From Castanea sativa (Eukaryota > Streptophyta > Magnoliopsida > Fagales > Fagaceae): DNA of 64,000 bases. Location: the NCBI RefSeq assembly GCF_040712315.1, contig NC_134023.1, positions 66,045,257-66,109,256 of the forward strand. The letters are read 5' to 3'. Shown one piece after another: positions 10,860 to 22,763 of this stretch (the stretch's first letter is position 1; every line of letters begins with the position of its first letter). The notes beneath the pieces are model-generated. The model made no database searches. It had not been told where the DNA came from and saw only the letters and a list, made by a program, of their open reading frames with translations. The position numbers were made by a program, and so were the translations under genes.

Positions 10860-13480
10860 ATGGTGCGCATGTTGTGCGTCATTATGACATGGACGGAAAG
10901 TCTTGATTTTGCCGCGATAATTTCAGAGAAGTCTTTTGTGGTTTGTCACTTGTGCGCATGTTTGGCTACTTTCCAGTGTCCACCGATTCTCCAATCTCTA
11001 ATCTATAGTGCCCTTTTCACGCTCAATGATGTGTTGTTGGCCATTTTCAACTCAAGTTTTGATTTAGACCAGTAGGTCATCAAAATATAAAATCATTAAT
11101 TTTTGGTTGTGTTTTAATAGTTGTTATATTATGCGAAGAGCCTTGGTCCTCCTAACATTTGAAAACGAAACATTCAACCTTCTAGGATTGAAAAATTCTC
11201 TCTGCTTAGTGACAGGTTAACGGTTCCCAAAAAAAAAAAAGTAAAAAAAAAAAAGGGATTGGGAAACAGAGAAAGCTCTTTCCCTTCCTTAACTCAATCA
11301 CGGCTCCAGCTGAAAAGCTCATGGTTGCAAGGCATTTTTGTTATGATTATATATTAAATATGGTCCTTGCTTTGTTACAATCACTATTAGCCTTTTCAAA
11401 GTCAGCTTATTTATTACGAACACCTTCAAGAAAGTGTTATGCTCTCTCTAAGCCTTTTGGATGATACCTAAGCTAGACTTTACTACCTTCTGCAGCTAAG
11501 AGCTTCCATTGGCTTATGTTACCTTTTATTTATTTTCTTCTTTAAGATTCTTGTGAAGCTTTAAGGTGCTTTTAATCACATTCGCACCTGGGTTGAAAGT
11601 AAAATATTGCTGTTAATTCGTTTTGAAGCCGATGTTGGTTGGCCTAACAGGTAGCCACCAGTTTTGAAGATGTTTATGTAGTAGACATGACTTATATTAC
11701 TTGCTTCTATTTTGCTGAAATAAGTATATATATACTCATAGTATACTCACACTAGATATTCGCTATCAAGGTGTTTAGCTTAATTGCTTAAAGATGGTCT
11801 CATCTTCCACATCATTAACAACGGGAACACTATGGGATTGCCTGCAACAAGCTTTATGTGTGCAGCACCAAGCTCATCACATTTGGCATTATTTCACCAA
11901 TAGAAGCTGAAAGGAGAGACAAAGATACTTCCCATAGAAAGCTAGCATCCACTTAATGTGAGGGCAGGTTCTTAAAATCTCCAATCTGTGTTTCGAAGGA
12001 AGCTTCTTCACTTTGAAATTTTCTCATATACTGCTAGAAACATGACTGTTTGAGTTGAGAGTTGCCTAAACAGTATTTTCTCTCAAGACTAGTTTTGACA
12101 AGCTTAATATATGATTACAAGATTTAATTTTTCTCATTATGGTTTCCTGTCCATGGACCTGTATCTACACAAGGCTAAATGGCTGATTTAGCTTTATTTA
12201 GTGGTACTAATCTTGTTCTTGCAGGTTAAGTAAATTATTTTTTATGCCTTATGGCTAATCTGTAATGACATTACAGGACACTCACAAATATTTTGACTAT
12301 TTAGTTGTAGTGCTTGGATGTCGCTTTGAGCTAATCAATCTAGTTTGGGAAAGATAGTGACCATACAACTTGTCAAGGCATGAGCCCAAATGGCCTTAAG
12401 AATGCAATTAGTGACTACTAACTCAGTGGCAGCATTGTGGAACCTTATCGCCAATAATGGGAATGATCTCTAGCCTCCCGAGCTACAAATTCAGGGAAGT
12501 TCCTTAACTCTTTCTTAAAAGCATGAATAGCTTTCTATTGAATTATGGTATCCCTTTTTGCTTAATCGGAGAGTAAATCCTTCCATTTCACATGCTTGGG
12601 ACTATGTATAGATTTGACTACATGACTGCCTTCAATAATTTCAGTGGCTGATTTACTTGCTGATCTTTCATCACTAATGAAAATTATCTTCGCGAAATTT
12701 ATACTGGATGAAAGTAATTCAGTCTTGTCTTTTAAACTTGCTTTTGGCAGTCCCATGGAGGCCTTTTAAAAAAAATACTTTATTGAACAAATTGATTCTG
12801 GGTAATTACTAGGGGGCTAATTTAGTTTACCCCAGTATCTTTCATGAAGACCTAAATTCATCTACTAACCATATATGTGTGGTATACAATTTACTTACTC
12901 CTTGAAATGATATTTTATCAAGCCATTGAGGACTACTGTGTTATACAAAATTCTCATGACAGCCATGACTCGTTTAGCAAAGCTAATTCTTAGCCATTAT
13001 GCAAGGCATGGCCTTATGTTGCCTCTTGGAATTCTATGGATCAAACATGATTTACTTTGAATGATCATCAAACTTAATGCATACTTGTGGGTAAAATAGC
13101 TTATTATCATCGCTATCTAGCTTGTCAAGGTGATGGTGATCCCATCTTCCATGAGACATAGCAAACACAAAGGAGCTCCTTGCAGCCCTCTGGGCTCATT
13201 GTAATCTCAAGTTACAAGCCACAGAAGCTTCGCCTTTTCTCTCTAGTCTATGACATGGAAGCTATCATCCCCACAGACCTCCATAAGCTAGCAAGGATTT
13301 CAGGAATATCCGGGGGGGGGGCTACCAATGGAGCTATTCTTTCTTGAAGACTTCAAATGATAGCACTTACCTCATTGGTATTCTCAAAAGCCATACAACA
13401 TGCCATTGGATTGATCAGATGGGAACCTTTACTTGGTAGGGATCTATATGCTCATGCATTGTGTATGATATCAATGGATC
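10860..13480. other. Foreign insert in element D in place of the antisense gene
   Basis: About 2.6 kb with no similarity to A, B or C, less GC-rich and almost free of the GACGG motif that marks element A. It includes the right inverted-repeat arm. Short open stretches exist (minus 12,756-12,562, 64 codons, beginning MGLPKASLKDKT; plus near 13,170-13,310, reading PSGLIVISSYKPQKL then VYDMEAIIPTDLHKL), which look like exon fragments of unidentified genes. I cannot name them. Confidence 0.5.
12722..13262. repeat. Inverted repeat, right arm
   Basis: Reverse complement of 6,657-7,199. Sequence continues without interruption on both sides (CATTCA before, TATCATCC after), so this copy shows the sites of the A and D insertions empty. 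Confidence 0.9.
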
Positions 13481-13489
13481 GCGTTAAAG

Positions 13490-13833
13490 CTTAAAAGAAA
13501 GGGGGTACATATTTCTTAGGCGCCACAATTGCCAATGCAAACATGGGCGATATAAGCCAAGGCGACTAGTCTCACTTTCAATGAAGTCAAAGACTTTGTA
13601 AAGGCTTCGCTCTCAAGAACAGGGCTCAAGTTTATATAGAGGGAACGACGCGGAAGATGAAGGGACACTTCGTTCCAAGGGATGAGCCACTAGATAGACG
13701 CCACGTGTCGTACGACATTAATGACCCTAAGCCAGCCTGTCAAGCTAGGTATGTTTTTTAGGAAACAAATTGAACCGTCACTCCACAGGCCCGTCCACTT
13801 AGAGATCACAAACCCATGGAGTGAGGGGGCAAC
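13490..13833 (+). other. Conserved sub-terminal region and polypurine tract of element D
   Basis: Related to 5,700-6,103 of element A: minus-strand TATATAAA at 13,631-13,638, GGGAACGACGCGG, CCACGTGTC and the tract GAGTGAGGGGGCAAC (13,819-13,833) before the LTR. The antisense coding region that should lie to its left is absent. Confidence 0.7.
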
Positions 13834-14378
13834 TGAAGAGGGTAAAATTAGGGATGATGGATCCATTTAAATAAACTTGACAGTGCTAGATCAGTGGGCT
13901 GATAGTGGACGGATCCAAAATGCATGGACAAATAGTGGACGGATCTAAAGGCCACGTGGCATCCACCTGGTTTTAGTGATCTCCAAGGAATCCTAAATGG
14001 AAACAACTTGCGTCTCACGATTAACCCTAGCCTATAGAGTCCCAATACAAATAGAATCCTAACATAAGGAGGATCTCATAATATCTACCCATTAATGATG
14101 ATCTTCTCCATAAGGAAATGTCTTGCTACACAAGAAACGGTGGTTGGTTCTACACTACTATAAAAACCCAAAGGCCCTCAGAAAAAAAGGTACGCACAAT
14201 TTCTCTAAAGCTCATACTCTCTAGCATTGTTGGAACTCTCTTCTGACTTAACCTTCAAAGGGTCTTTGGCCGGTACCCCATCGGTGCCCTTTGATTGGTT
14301 CTTCTCTTTTGTCCTTCAGGTGCACCCATTGACGCATGTGTGGACGATCAACTCACTGACGATTTTTGTGCATCATCA
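13834..14378 (+). repeat. 3' LTR of element D (545 bp)
   Basis: TGAAGAGG...CATCA, the same length as the left LTR with about 12 substitutions. TATA box TATAAAAA near 14,159. Followed by GTATATATC, which does not match the left flank. Confidence 0.9.
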
Positions 14379-15950
14379 GTATATATCATGGCACATAACT
14401 TGATCATAAAGTCTTTACAAACAAACCCAAAAAAAAAGAAAAAAAAGAAAGGTAAAAGAATTTAGGAACACATTAGGAGGTTCAATAAGTCAATAACTTA
14501 AGATTACTTGTTGCAATAACAGGATGTAATCTCAAAATTGCTTAGTCTGAATCGAGTGGTTTTTGTTACTAAAAAATTCATAAACAAGGTGAAAAGTACA
14601 TTAAACTGATTCAAGCACTTCAAATTCTTGTGCATTGCACAAATCTACCTAATGTGCTTAGCGTAGATTCCAGAAGAAGCACTGGGTTTCTAGGTTGCAA
14701 AACAAGTTCATTGGTGTCTGTCCAAATATGCTCATGCACACTGAAAAGACATGGAAACACACCCACTATTAAAGATGTCATTTTAGATTGATTGGATTCT
14801 CATTTGACATACACTAAGCATGATATTTAGGATTTGCTAGATGAAAATGAAGTAGAAGATTATATATCATCTGGTTCTACTAAGCTAATAAAGCTTTTTT
14901 TAAATGTGCATGAATGCCTTTCAAATGCCCAAACCCTCCAAATTATCAAAACTAGTTTAGTATACTTCTAAATTGGTCCTAAAACCACTTTATGAATTGG
15001 TTATGATTATATTCAATTGTGTAAACCACATTAGAACCATGTTTTAGCTTTTTAGGAAAATACTTTCGAAGCCCCTAAGTAAAACATGATTATTATCTAT
15101 TTATCTTGTTATTAATTATTTTCTAGATGTTTTACAATCACAACGAATGAATGCCAATGCTATATAATGTTTTCTTAGTGATGCAAAAGAATAGAAATTG
15201 ATGTTGTTTATGTTATCAACAAAACAAGTTAGTTTTCCATTTTATACAACTTTTTTTTTTTGTTGATAATTCCATCTTATACAACTTACTCAAATGTCAA
15301 AAAACATCCTGAATGTCAATTAGCCCTATAACGGTTTCATGGACTCTGCTTATCTGCTGAAGCAAATTATAGTCAATGAATAGATTGAAACATGAATTTA
15401 ATTACTGGTCTTCACACGAACTGGACTTCTCACTTAACATATTTGTATTGGGCCTCAAGCCCAATGAAGGCCATAGATGTAATGATCACACAATGTGTTC
15501 AAGACCCATAAAATGCTTTGAAACCCATAAAATCCTACTAGACAAAACGACCTTAGGCTTTATGACCCATACTATTCTAAGCTCTGTAATGACTTATCCT
15601 CCATGCCATAGACCAAGCCCATGTGGTTTATCATGGAAAAAATGAAAGGGAATATGTGGTTTGGAAGGCGCATATATATGAGTATGGTTCAGCAGTACTG
15701 TTAGGGAAATTCACAATGAGCACAAGCAAACAGTCATGTAATTTTTTTTTTTTTTTGGTGATTGTATGTGTTTTGAAGTTTTGAATTGATGGAGATGATT
15801 CTCAACCTAAAGAAAAAGATGGAGATGATTGTGATATTGTTTGCTCTAGTTGATGTTTTATGTACATTCCATTTATATCGTTTCTGTCTGTTTTACTCCC
15901 ACAATCAAATGCATTGGCATTCCTGGTGACATAACTGAAGAAGCCTAGTC
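14379..15950. repeat. Decayed paralogous block 1 (resembles DNA downstream of the resistance gene)
   Basis: Stretches match the 3' side of the CNL locus in the same order: 14,620-14,900 with 29,740-29,930 (AGAAGAAGCACT, ATCTGGTTCTACTAAGCT), 15,110-15,240 with 30,260-30,370, 15,420-15,560 with 35,850-36,000 (ATGCTTTGAAACCCAT), 15,800-15,870 with 36,365-36,430, and 15,895-15,955 with 50,165-50,235. No gene remains. Confidence 0.65.
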
Positions 15951-16673
15951 TTTTTTTTCTTTTTTTTTTGGAAAATGCTAATGATACAAATTTTTTTACA
16001 AATTGTTAATGTGGTGAATGGTTATTGGTAAATAAAAAAAATTATATTTATGGTAGGTTCAAATAAAAACCAATAGGAAATTGACCACAACAATAGTTTG
16101 TAAAAAAGTGTGTAGCTGTAGCATTACTCTTTCTTTTTTTTTTTTTTAAAAAAAACAAATTCGTAACTTAGTTTCATCTTTCCTTTTCTTTAATTAAAGT
16201 TGAAAATTCGAAACTAATTACTCAGAACTTTGAAATTAAATCAAATTTATATAAAAGAGATAAACAAATTTTGTAACAACACAATTTTAATATATGTTTC
16301 TTATCAAACAAAATACAAAATTTCTCTTTAAATATTTGTTGTGCATTTCCCATTTACATATTTGCATGCTTACTGTATCTTCTTAGGATGTTTTTAAGCC
16401 TTAACCAAACTTTTTCAAACTAGTCACGTTGCTTGAAAAAAATATAGATAAATATGATACATATTTAATTAATAAATTAATAAATAAAAAATTAAATTAG
16501 AGATTTTGTAGAAAATAACTTACCAAATTTAATTAGAAATTATTTAAAGAAATAAATTTCAATTTAAGGTAGAATCTATTTACCATTCAAAAAATAAAAC
16601 AATAAGTTTTAATTAGTTTAAACTATATGGTTCAATTAGTACTATTTTGTAACTCCAAAAACCAATATATATA

Positions 16674-16708
<35 letters not shown>

Positions 16709-17390
16709 GTAAAAGAATGATGACTAGGAAAAATGTAAACTTTCAATAAAAATGTAGGCTTTAGTTTTATATTATTACTAGTGATATTCCAATTTTATCG
16801 GATGTCCCCGAAGGGACTATTATTACTAGTGATAATTGGCCATGCTATCTACAAGAAACTTTTGACAATAGTATATTTATGCATGATACATATTTAATTA
16901 ATATGTATTAATAAATACAAATTTAAATTAGAAAATTTGTAGAAAAGAACTAACCTAATTTAATCCAAATTTAATTAATTTTGGGTTGCTCTCTAAAAAG
17001 ATAATGAATTATAATTATATATATAATAATAATAATAATAATTGATAGTACATACAGGGGAGGGGGATTTAAACCCTAATTATCCTTATAAAAGAAAACA
17101 TACTATATCACTAACTTACAAGACTCTTGACTTGAATGAATTATAAATATCTTAAACAAACATAATTAACATTGTAATTCTTTACTACTAGAAATATTGC
17201 ACCACCCAACCTACTTGATTTTCAAGTAGGGTTATAAATGAATCAAAACATTCATAAATAGCTTAGACTTGAATTAATCAAGCTTGTGCCTAAATTTTTT
17301 GCTTGTTTAATAAACGAGATAGCTCTAAGTAGAAAAATATATATATAAAAAAAGATCTTCATAAACGAACTTGTGAACATTAATGCTCAA
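15951..17390. other. AT-rich intergenic DNA with microsatellites
   Basis: Poly(T) tracts, an (AT)n(GTAT)n microsatellite at about 16,663-16,708, and a 17-bp direct repeat (around 16,780 and 16,820) flanking a short GTCCCCGAAGGGAC hairpin. No gene seen. Confidence 0.6.
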
Positions 17391-18960
17391 TACAAAACAA
17401 GTTGACCCTAAACTAGTTTATAGGCTCAGTAATAAGCTTGATATAAGTTTGACAATTAAATTCATATCTTACTAAGATTTTAAGTAATTAGGAGTAGTGA
17501 TTACTTGTCCAAACCGATAAGTTTTATATGGGATTGATAATACATTTGTGTTGGATTTCAAGCTCCAAAACTTGAAATTAAGCTCGAGTTTAAGCTTGAG
17601 CTCAAAATATGAGCTTGAACTCGAACATTATTTATAGGATTGGTTCAAGCTTGAGCCAAGTTTAAACATTTTACATTCATTATCGAGCCAAACTTAAACA
17701 TTTTATATTTGTAATTCATTGTCGATCCAAATTTGAACACTTACTACTTGATAAAGGTTGACTCATTTATAGTCTATTTTCAAATTTACATGAGAAAAAA
17801 AAAAGTTATACTTGTCTTTTCTTTCTTCTTCTTTTTTCTTTTTTCTTTTTTATTTTTTATTTTAAAGAAGAAGATAACTAGTTGGTCAAAGGAAATAACT
17901 AAGATGCATCAAGTGTGCCAAATGCTAACACATCAAATACCAAAAATACATCTCCATCAAATGTGTCATACGTCAAATTATTTTAACACAGGCTATAGTA
18001 CACTTCTAATAGATGGTGGGTGTTCTTTTAGGTTATTTTAATCAGTGACATATTAAAATAAGAGATGAGATATAAGGTGTAATGTTAAATATTATGTTAA
18101 AATAGATAAAGTAATTTTTTTGGTATATTAAAATAGAATTTTCTTTTTTAAGCACATTTGGTGCTAATGCTCTAATGTTAGAATTTTGATGGATGTAATG
18201 TATAATAAATACATATTTAATTATAAATAGTGTAATCGTGTAAAGATGGCCAAGTCTATGTTCACATGGTGCTCAAGACTTTTTTTTTTTTGTTTTGATA
18301 AGCGTGCTCAAGACTTTGATACAATGGAAAATAAAAATAAATCTATGCTCAAAGACTAGTGCTGTCACACACTGCCACTAAATGTTTAAAAAATTGTTGT
18401 AAAAGTTGTGCTTTTGTACCTTTTCTCTTACCCAATTCCACATTTCCCACAAAAAGCCAGATAGTCACGGTGGAAAATTTCCTTGCTTTATCATTGTTTT
18501 TTTTTTTTTTTTTTTTTAAGGGAGTATCATTGTTTTTATTAAAAGCAAATGTTAACAAGTAGCATGCAGTGCTTATTAAGGCTGGACTAATATGAGTCTC
18601 ATTTAATAAAAAAATTAAATAAATAAAATAAAAAGACATAAAACTGACCCCACAATCTATTTTAATATTTAAGAGAAATGAGTGGGTAAAAAATAAAACT
18701 AAATTTGAGTTTTTATTTTTAAATTTTGCTTGAATATAATTTATTTGAATTAGTTCATCAAGAATTCAGGTATGCATGATAATGGTAACATTCCAAGAAA
18801 ATTCATAAAGTTATGCATGATATACTGGTAGCTTTCTAAGAAAATTCATAAAGGAAGACTAGAAGTAACGGTAAATTTCTTAGAAAACACATAAAGTCAT
18901 CATAATTAATGTAACTTTCTAAGAAAATTCGTAAAGGAAAACCTGTATGGATGAGAAAAA
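17391..18960. repeat. Upstream tandem unit 1 of the resistance locus
   Basis: Made of blocks that recur to the right: X (17,470-17,760, rich in AAGCTTGAGCT), Y (17,905-18,190), Z (18,240-18,500, containing CACACTGCCACTAAAT and CCAGATAGTCA.GGTGG) and W (18,770-18,960, GGTAACATTCCAAGAAAATT). Noncoding. Confidence 0.65.
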
Positions 18961-19925
18961 ACAAGAGAAAAATATTTTAAAAATAAGAAGAAAGTGAAAT
19001 GTTGTAAAGAGAGTTGGCTTGGGCAATGTGCTTTAGCCAAATTATAAAGCCACTGTCCAGCCTTATTTTCGAATTTTTCTTTGTTGCATTAAAAAAATTA
19101 ATTAGTATTTTAACTAAAGTAATAGTAGTTTAAATGAATTGGTTAGATTAATTTTAAAATAACAAGTTTTATATATTTAAAAAAAAAATTACGTTTTTAT
19201 ATATACAAAAAAAAGTAATAGAAACTTCAAAATACCTTGAAATGATACGCTGAAATTAACCAGTACCGAAATATTTTGTTCCACTAAATAAACCAAAACA
19301 ATATTAATAACATTGTTATATATGCTCTGTTCTCGCCGCAACATGTAGTTTTAAGTATTCTTTTCTTCAAAAACAATAAAATATAAAATACCCAAAAAGA
19401 ATTCTATTTTTCAACCTTTTTCTCATAAAAAAGAAAACAGGAAAATAAATTAATAAATGTCAATACAGTTAAATTCCAAATAAGTATCAAACACAAGACT
19501 AAAAGTTATTTCTTTTCCTCCACTTACCAAGCAAAAAAATATGTATGGGATTTATATATGTTTTTAATGTGTTATCTAAGTTTCTAATGATAGCTATTTC
19601 TATTTCTACTACCAATTTTTATTGGAAAACATTGTATTCTCGAATTTGTGACCTATATACTTTTCTTTGTATTGTTATGGTTGGTGGCATTGGGGTAACA
19701 ACTATATTTTATATCGATTATATTATGTTTTATATCAAGAAATACATGACAGTCACACTATCTCTCTATATATATATTTTTTATAATTACTAACATTTAA
19801 ACATTACTACTATTTTTAAATCACTTTAAGTATTTTTAAATCTCTTTAATTTGATAACATCATAGTAAACAAATCTTTTGAAAATATTACTAGTATTTTT
19901 TTAAATCTCTTTAAGTAATTTTTTC
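18961..19925. other. AT-rich spacer
   Basis: No gene, repeat array or element ends recognised apart from the Helitron-like 3' end that follows. The 82-codon frame at 19,545-19,793 is low-complexity and unsupported. Confidence 0.5.
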
Positions 19926-19953
19926 CGTACATCGCACGGATCAGTAACTAGTA
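19926..19953 (+). mobile_element. Helitron-like 3' terminus
   Basis: CCGTACATCGCACGG forms a short hairpin (one mismatch) followed eight bases later by CTAG and then T, the pattern of Helitron 3' ends. The 5' end could not be placed. Confidence 0.4.
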
Positions 19954-19974
19954 TATATAAAATAGAACAGAGAT

Positions 19975-20935
19975 ATGTGTATTTATTATTACTATGCCTC
20001 TAAAAACTCGGTTACTTTCCCATGCATGACCATACTTGTTCTAAGAAAACTGGCTTTAGCTTCGAAAATGCAAAAAGGTAGCTATATGGGTCCAAACGGT
20101 TTTCTTTTGGTGCAAAAGGGTTCAACAGTCAACACTCTCACCTGGAGCCTCCTCAATCCTCATTCTCCTATGCACGATAACGGTAACATTCCAAGAAAAT
20201 TCATAAAGTTGTGCATGATATAACGGTAGCTTTCTAAGAAAATTCATAAGCTTCATATTGGGCCTGACAAGCTTTACATGGTGCTCAAGACTTTGATGCA
20301 ATGAAAAATCAAAAGAAAGTTATGTTCAACGATCAGTGCTGTCTCACACTGCCACTAAATTTTTTTCAAAATTATTGTAAAAGTTGTGCTTTTGTACATT
20401 TTCTTTTACCAATTCCACATTCCCCACGAAAACCCAGATAGTCATGGTGGAAAAAACAATCATTGCTCTATCATTGTTTTTATTAAATAAAACAAAATGA
20501 GTTGGTAAAAAAAAAATTAGAGTTGATTTTTTTATTTTTTATATTTGCTTGAATATAATTGATTTAAATTAGTTCATCATGAAGTCAGGTATCGAATCCA
20601 CTCAGCATTCATTTCTTTTTCTCTTGAATTTACACACTCTTTTTTCTTTTTTCGTTTTTGAGAAACAGAACTTAAACACTCTGATCCTCCGAAATATGTT
20701 ATACGGCAGTCGTTTTAATTAGAACATATATATATGACTAGTCGACTTGGTTAAGTGTTGTAACGATGTGTGTATAGATTTGATTGGATATTAGATATAG
20801 TTAGTGCTTTCTAAGAATATTCATAAAGGAAGACTAGAAGTAATGGTAAATTTCTTAGAAAACACATAAAGCCGTGCATGATTAATGTAACTTTCTAAGA
20901 AATTCATAAAGGAAAACTAGTAACGGTAACTTTCT
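19975..20935. repeat. Upstream tandem unit 2 of the resistance locus
   Basis: Blocks V (19,990-20,120), W (20,160-20,240), Z (20,265-20,500) and W again (20,810-20,935), each alignable with units 1 and 3. Noncoding. Confidence 0.65.
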
Positions 20936-21758
20936 TCCCCTTTACACTCTTATCTTATTAAGGTTTTAAGTAATTAGGAGAAGTGATTACTTGTGTAAAC
21001 CAATAAGCTTTATATGGGCTTAATAATATATTTGTGTTGGATTTTAAGCTCAAAAACTTGATATTAAGCTTGAGTTTAAGCTTCAACTTGACTAATGGAT
21101 CTAGCCAAGTTCAAGTTTTTAAACTTTTTAATGAGCTTGAACTTGAATGTGAACATTATTTATAGGATTGGTTCAAGCTTAAGCCAAGTTTAAACATTTT
21201 ACATTCACTATCAACTAAACTTAAATATTTTATATTTGTAATTCGATGTCAAGTCAAATTTGAATACTTACTACTTGATAAATGTTAACTTATTTACTGT
21301 CTATTTTCAAATTTACATGAGAAAAAACACAAGTTCTATAGTTGATCAGAGAAAATTTAGAGCATTGGCATCATGAGGTGTGTCGAATGCTAAAACATCA
21401 AATACCAAAAATACATCTTCATCACATGTGTCATATGCCAAATTATATTAACACATGCTATAGGACACTTCTACTAGATGGTAGGTGTCTTTTTAGGTTA
21501 TTTTCATAAGTGACGAGTTAAAATAAGAGATAAGATGTAGGGTTTAATATTAAATGCTGTGCTAAAATAGATTAAGTAAATTTTCTGTATCTTAAAATAG
21601 AATTTTTTTTTTTTTTTAATAACATTTGGTGCTAATGCTCTAGCATTAGAATTTTGAGGAATGTGATGTATGATATAGTTAATTACTCGATGTGGATGCT
21701 AAAATTTTTAAAACCCTTAATGTGAATGTTCTTATGTCATTTTAGATAGTGTTTAATG

Positions 21759-21973
21759 CAGGGGCAGACCTAGGATTTTAAACTAGTGGGGCCGAAGTAT
21801 AAAAAGAAAAAAAAAATCCAAATAAGTATTCATATGGTACCAACAAACTATCAACCAAGATCAATAAATAAAATAAGTGTTTCTTAATACATTAAGATGT
21901 AATCATTTTACCAAAAAAGACAAAAAAAAATACAAAATAATATTGTTCTTAAGAGCATCAATTGTTGCAAGAA

Positions 21974-22047
<74 letters not shown>

Positions 22048-22248
22048 GAAATTGACAAGGTTCATAGCAAACTTAAAGACAATTGTAAAAGAAAAGATTT
22101 GCAGATAAAGTGCTATGAGAAAAACTGTGCTTGTTCAACAAAAAGGAGAGATCATTTCAAAAAATATTTTTGGAAGAAAAGACACTATGCGGGACAAAAA
22201 AAAAACAATTTATTAAGAAACAATGATTTTATGTATTGATCTTGGTTG

Positions 22249-22304
<56 letters not shown>

Positions 22305-22763
22305 CAAACCAAAACTTACTTTAACTACTTTAATATAGCATTTGAAATGTCTCGTACAGTAGTATTTTTGATTTTGGTGTTCTAAATGGATGTTTGGTAC
22401 ATGCACTTAAAAACTGAAAATTGTTATTTAAAAATATGTGTAAAAATACGTGTGAGTGAAAATAGGTGTGGAATTACGTGTAATGTTTAAAAATTGAAAA
22501 TTGTTGTTTGAAAACATGTACCAAACACCCCAATATTTACCATTTAGAACACCCAATGCTAGTACTTTAATATTGGGCTAACTGAGTTTTTTTTTTTTTT
22601 TTTTAATTTTGGTTTTGTTAAGTTTTTGAGTTTGGTAATTACTATTTAGGCTAGGCTAATTAAAAGAGAGGGAGTCTAAGTTTTTAAAAGAATGAGGCAC
22701 AATTTTTTTCTTTGGGCCAGGGGGCTGAGCCCCCTTGGCCCCCTCCCTGTGGATCCGTCCTTA
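21759..22763. mobile_element. Nonautonomous hAT-like element (about 1 kb)
   Basis: Flanked by an exact 8-bp direct repeat GTTTAATG (21,751-21,758 and 22,764-22,771), the hAT signature. Ends are degenerate inverted repeats: CAGGGGCAGACCTAGG on the left, GGATCCGTCCTTA on the right. Contains no transposase; holds two long (AT)n tracts (about 21,977-22,042 and 22,250-22,300) and a nested foldback MITE. Confidence 0.7.
22370..22550. mobile_element. Foldback MITE nested in the hAT element
   Basis: Inverted arms GTGTTCTAAATGG...TGTTTGGTACATG on the left and CATGTACCAAACA...CCATTTAGAACAC on the right. No coding content. Family assignment not possible by eye. Confidence 0.55.

Larger units (their letters stand above)
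7200..14378 (+). mobile_element. Element D: deletion derivative of a Tat-type element, related to A
   Basis: Bounded by two 545-bp LTRs with primer site and polypurine tract in place, but gag, protease and RT are missing and only RNase H and integrase scraps remain. A very long 65-bp array follows, then sequence foreign to the family (about 10,860-13,480), then the conserved sub-terminal region. The flanks (AAGAC left, GTATA right) are not a target duplication, so the two ends probably derive from different insertions or a later rearrangement. Confidence 0.75.

Noticed and set aside
16780..16840. Short GC-rich hairpin between 17-bp direct repeats in an AT-rich desert
   Set aside because: Could be a tiny insertion, but nothing identifies it; noted only in the region description.
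19545..19793. 82-codon hydrophobic frame
   Set aside because: AT-rich, low complexity, no start context or homology by eye.
21877..22239. 120-codon frame through an (AT)n tract
   Set aside because: Encodes an Ile-Tyr microsatellite run inside a nonautonomous hAT element.
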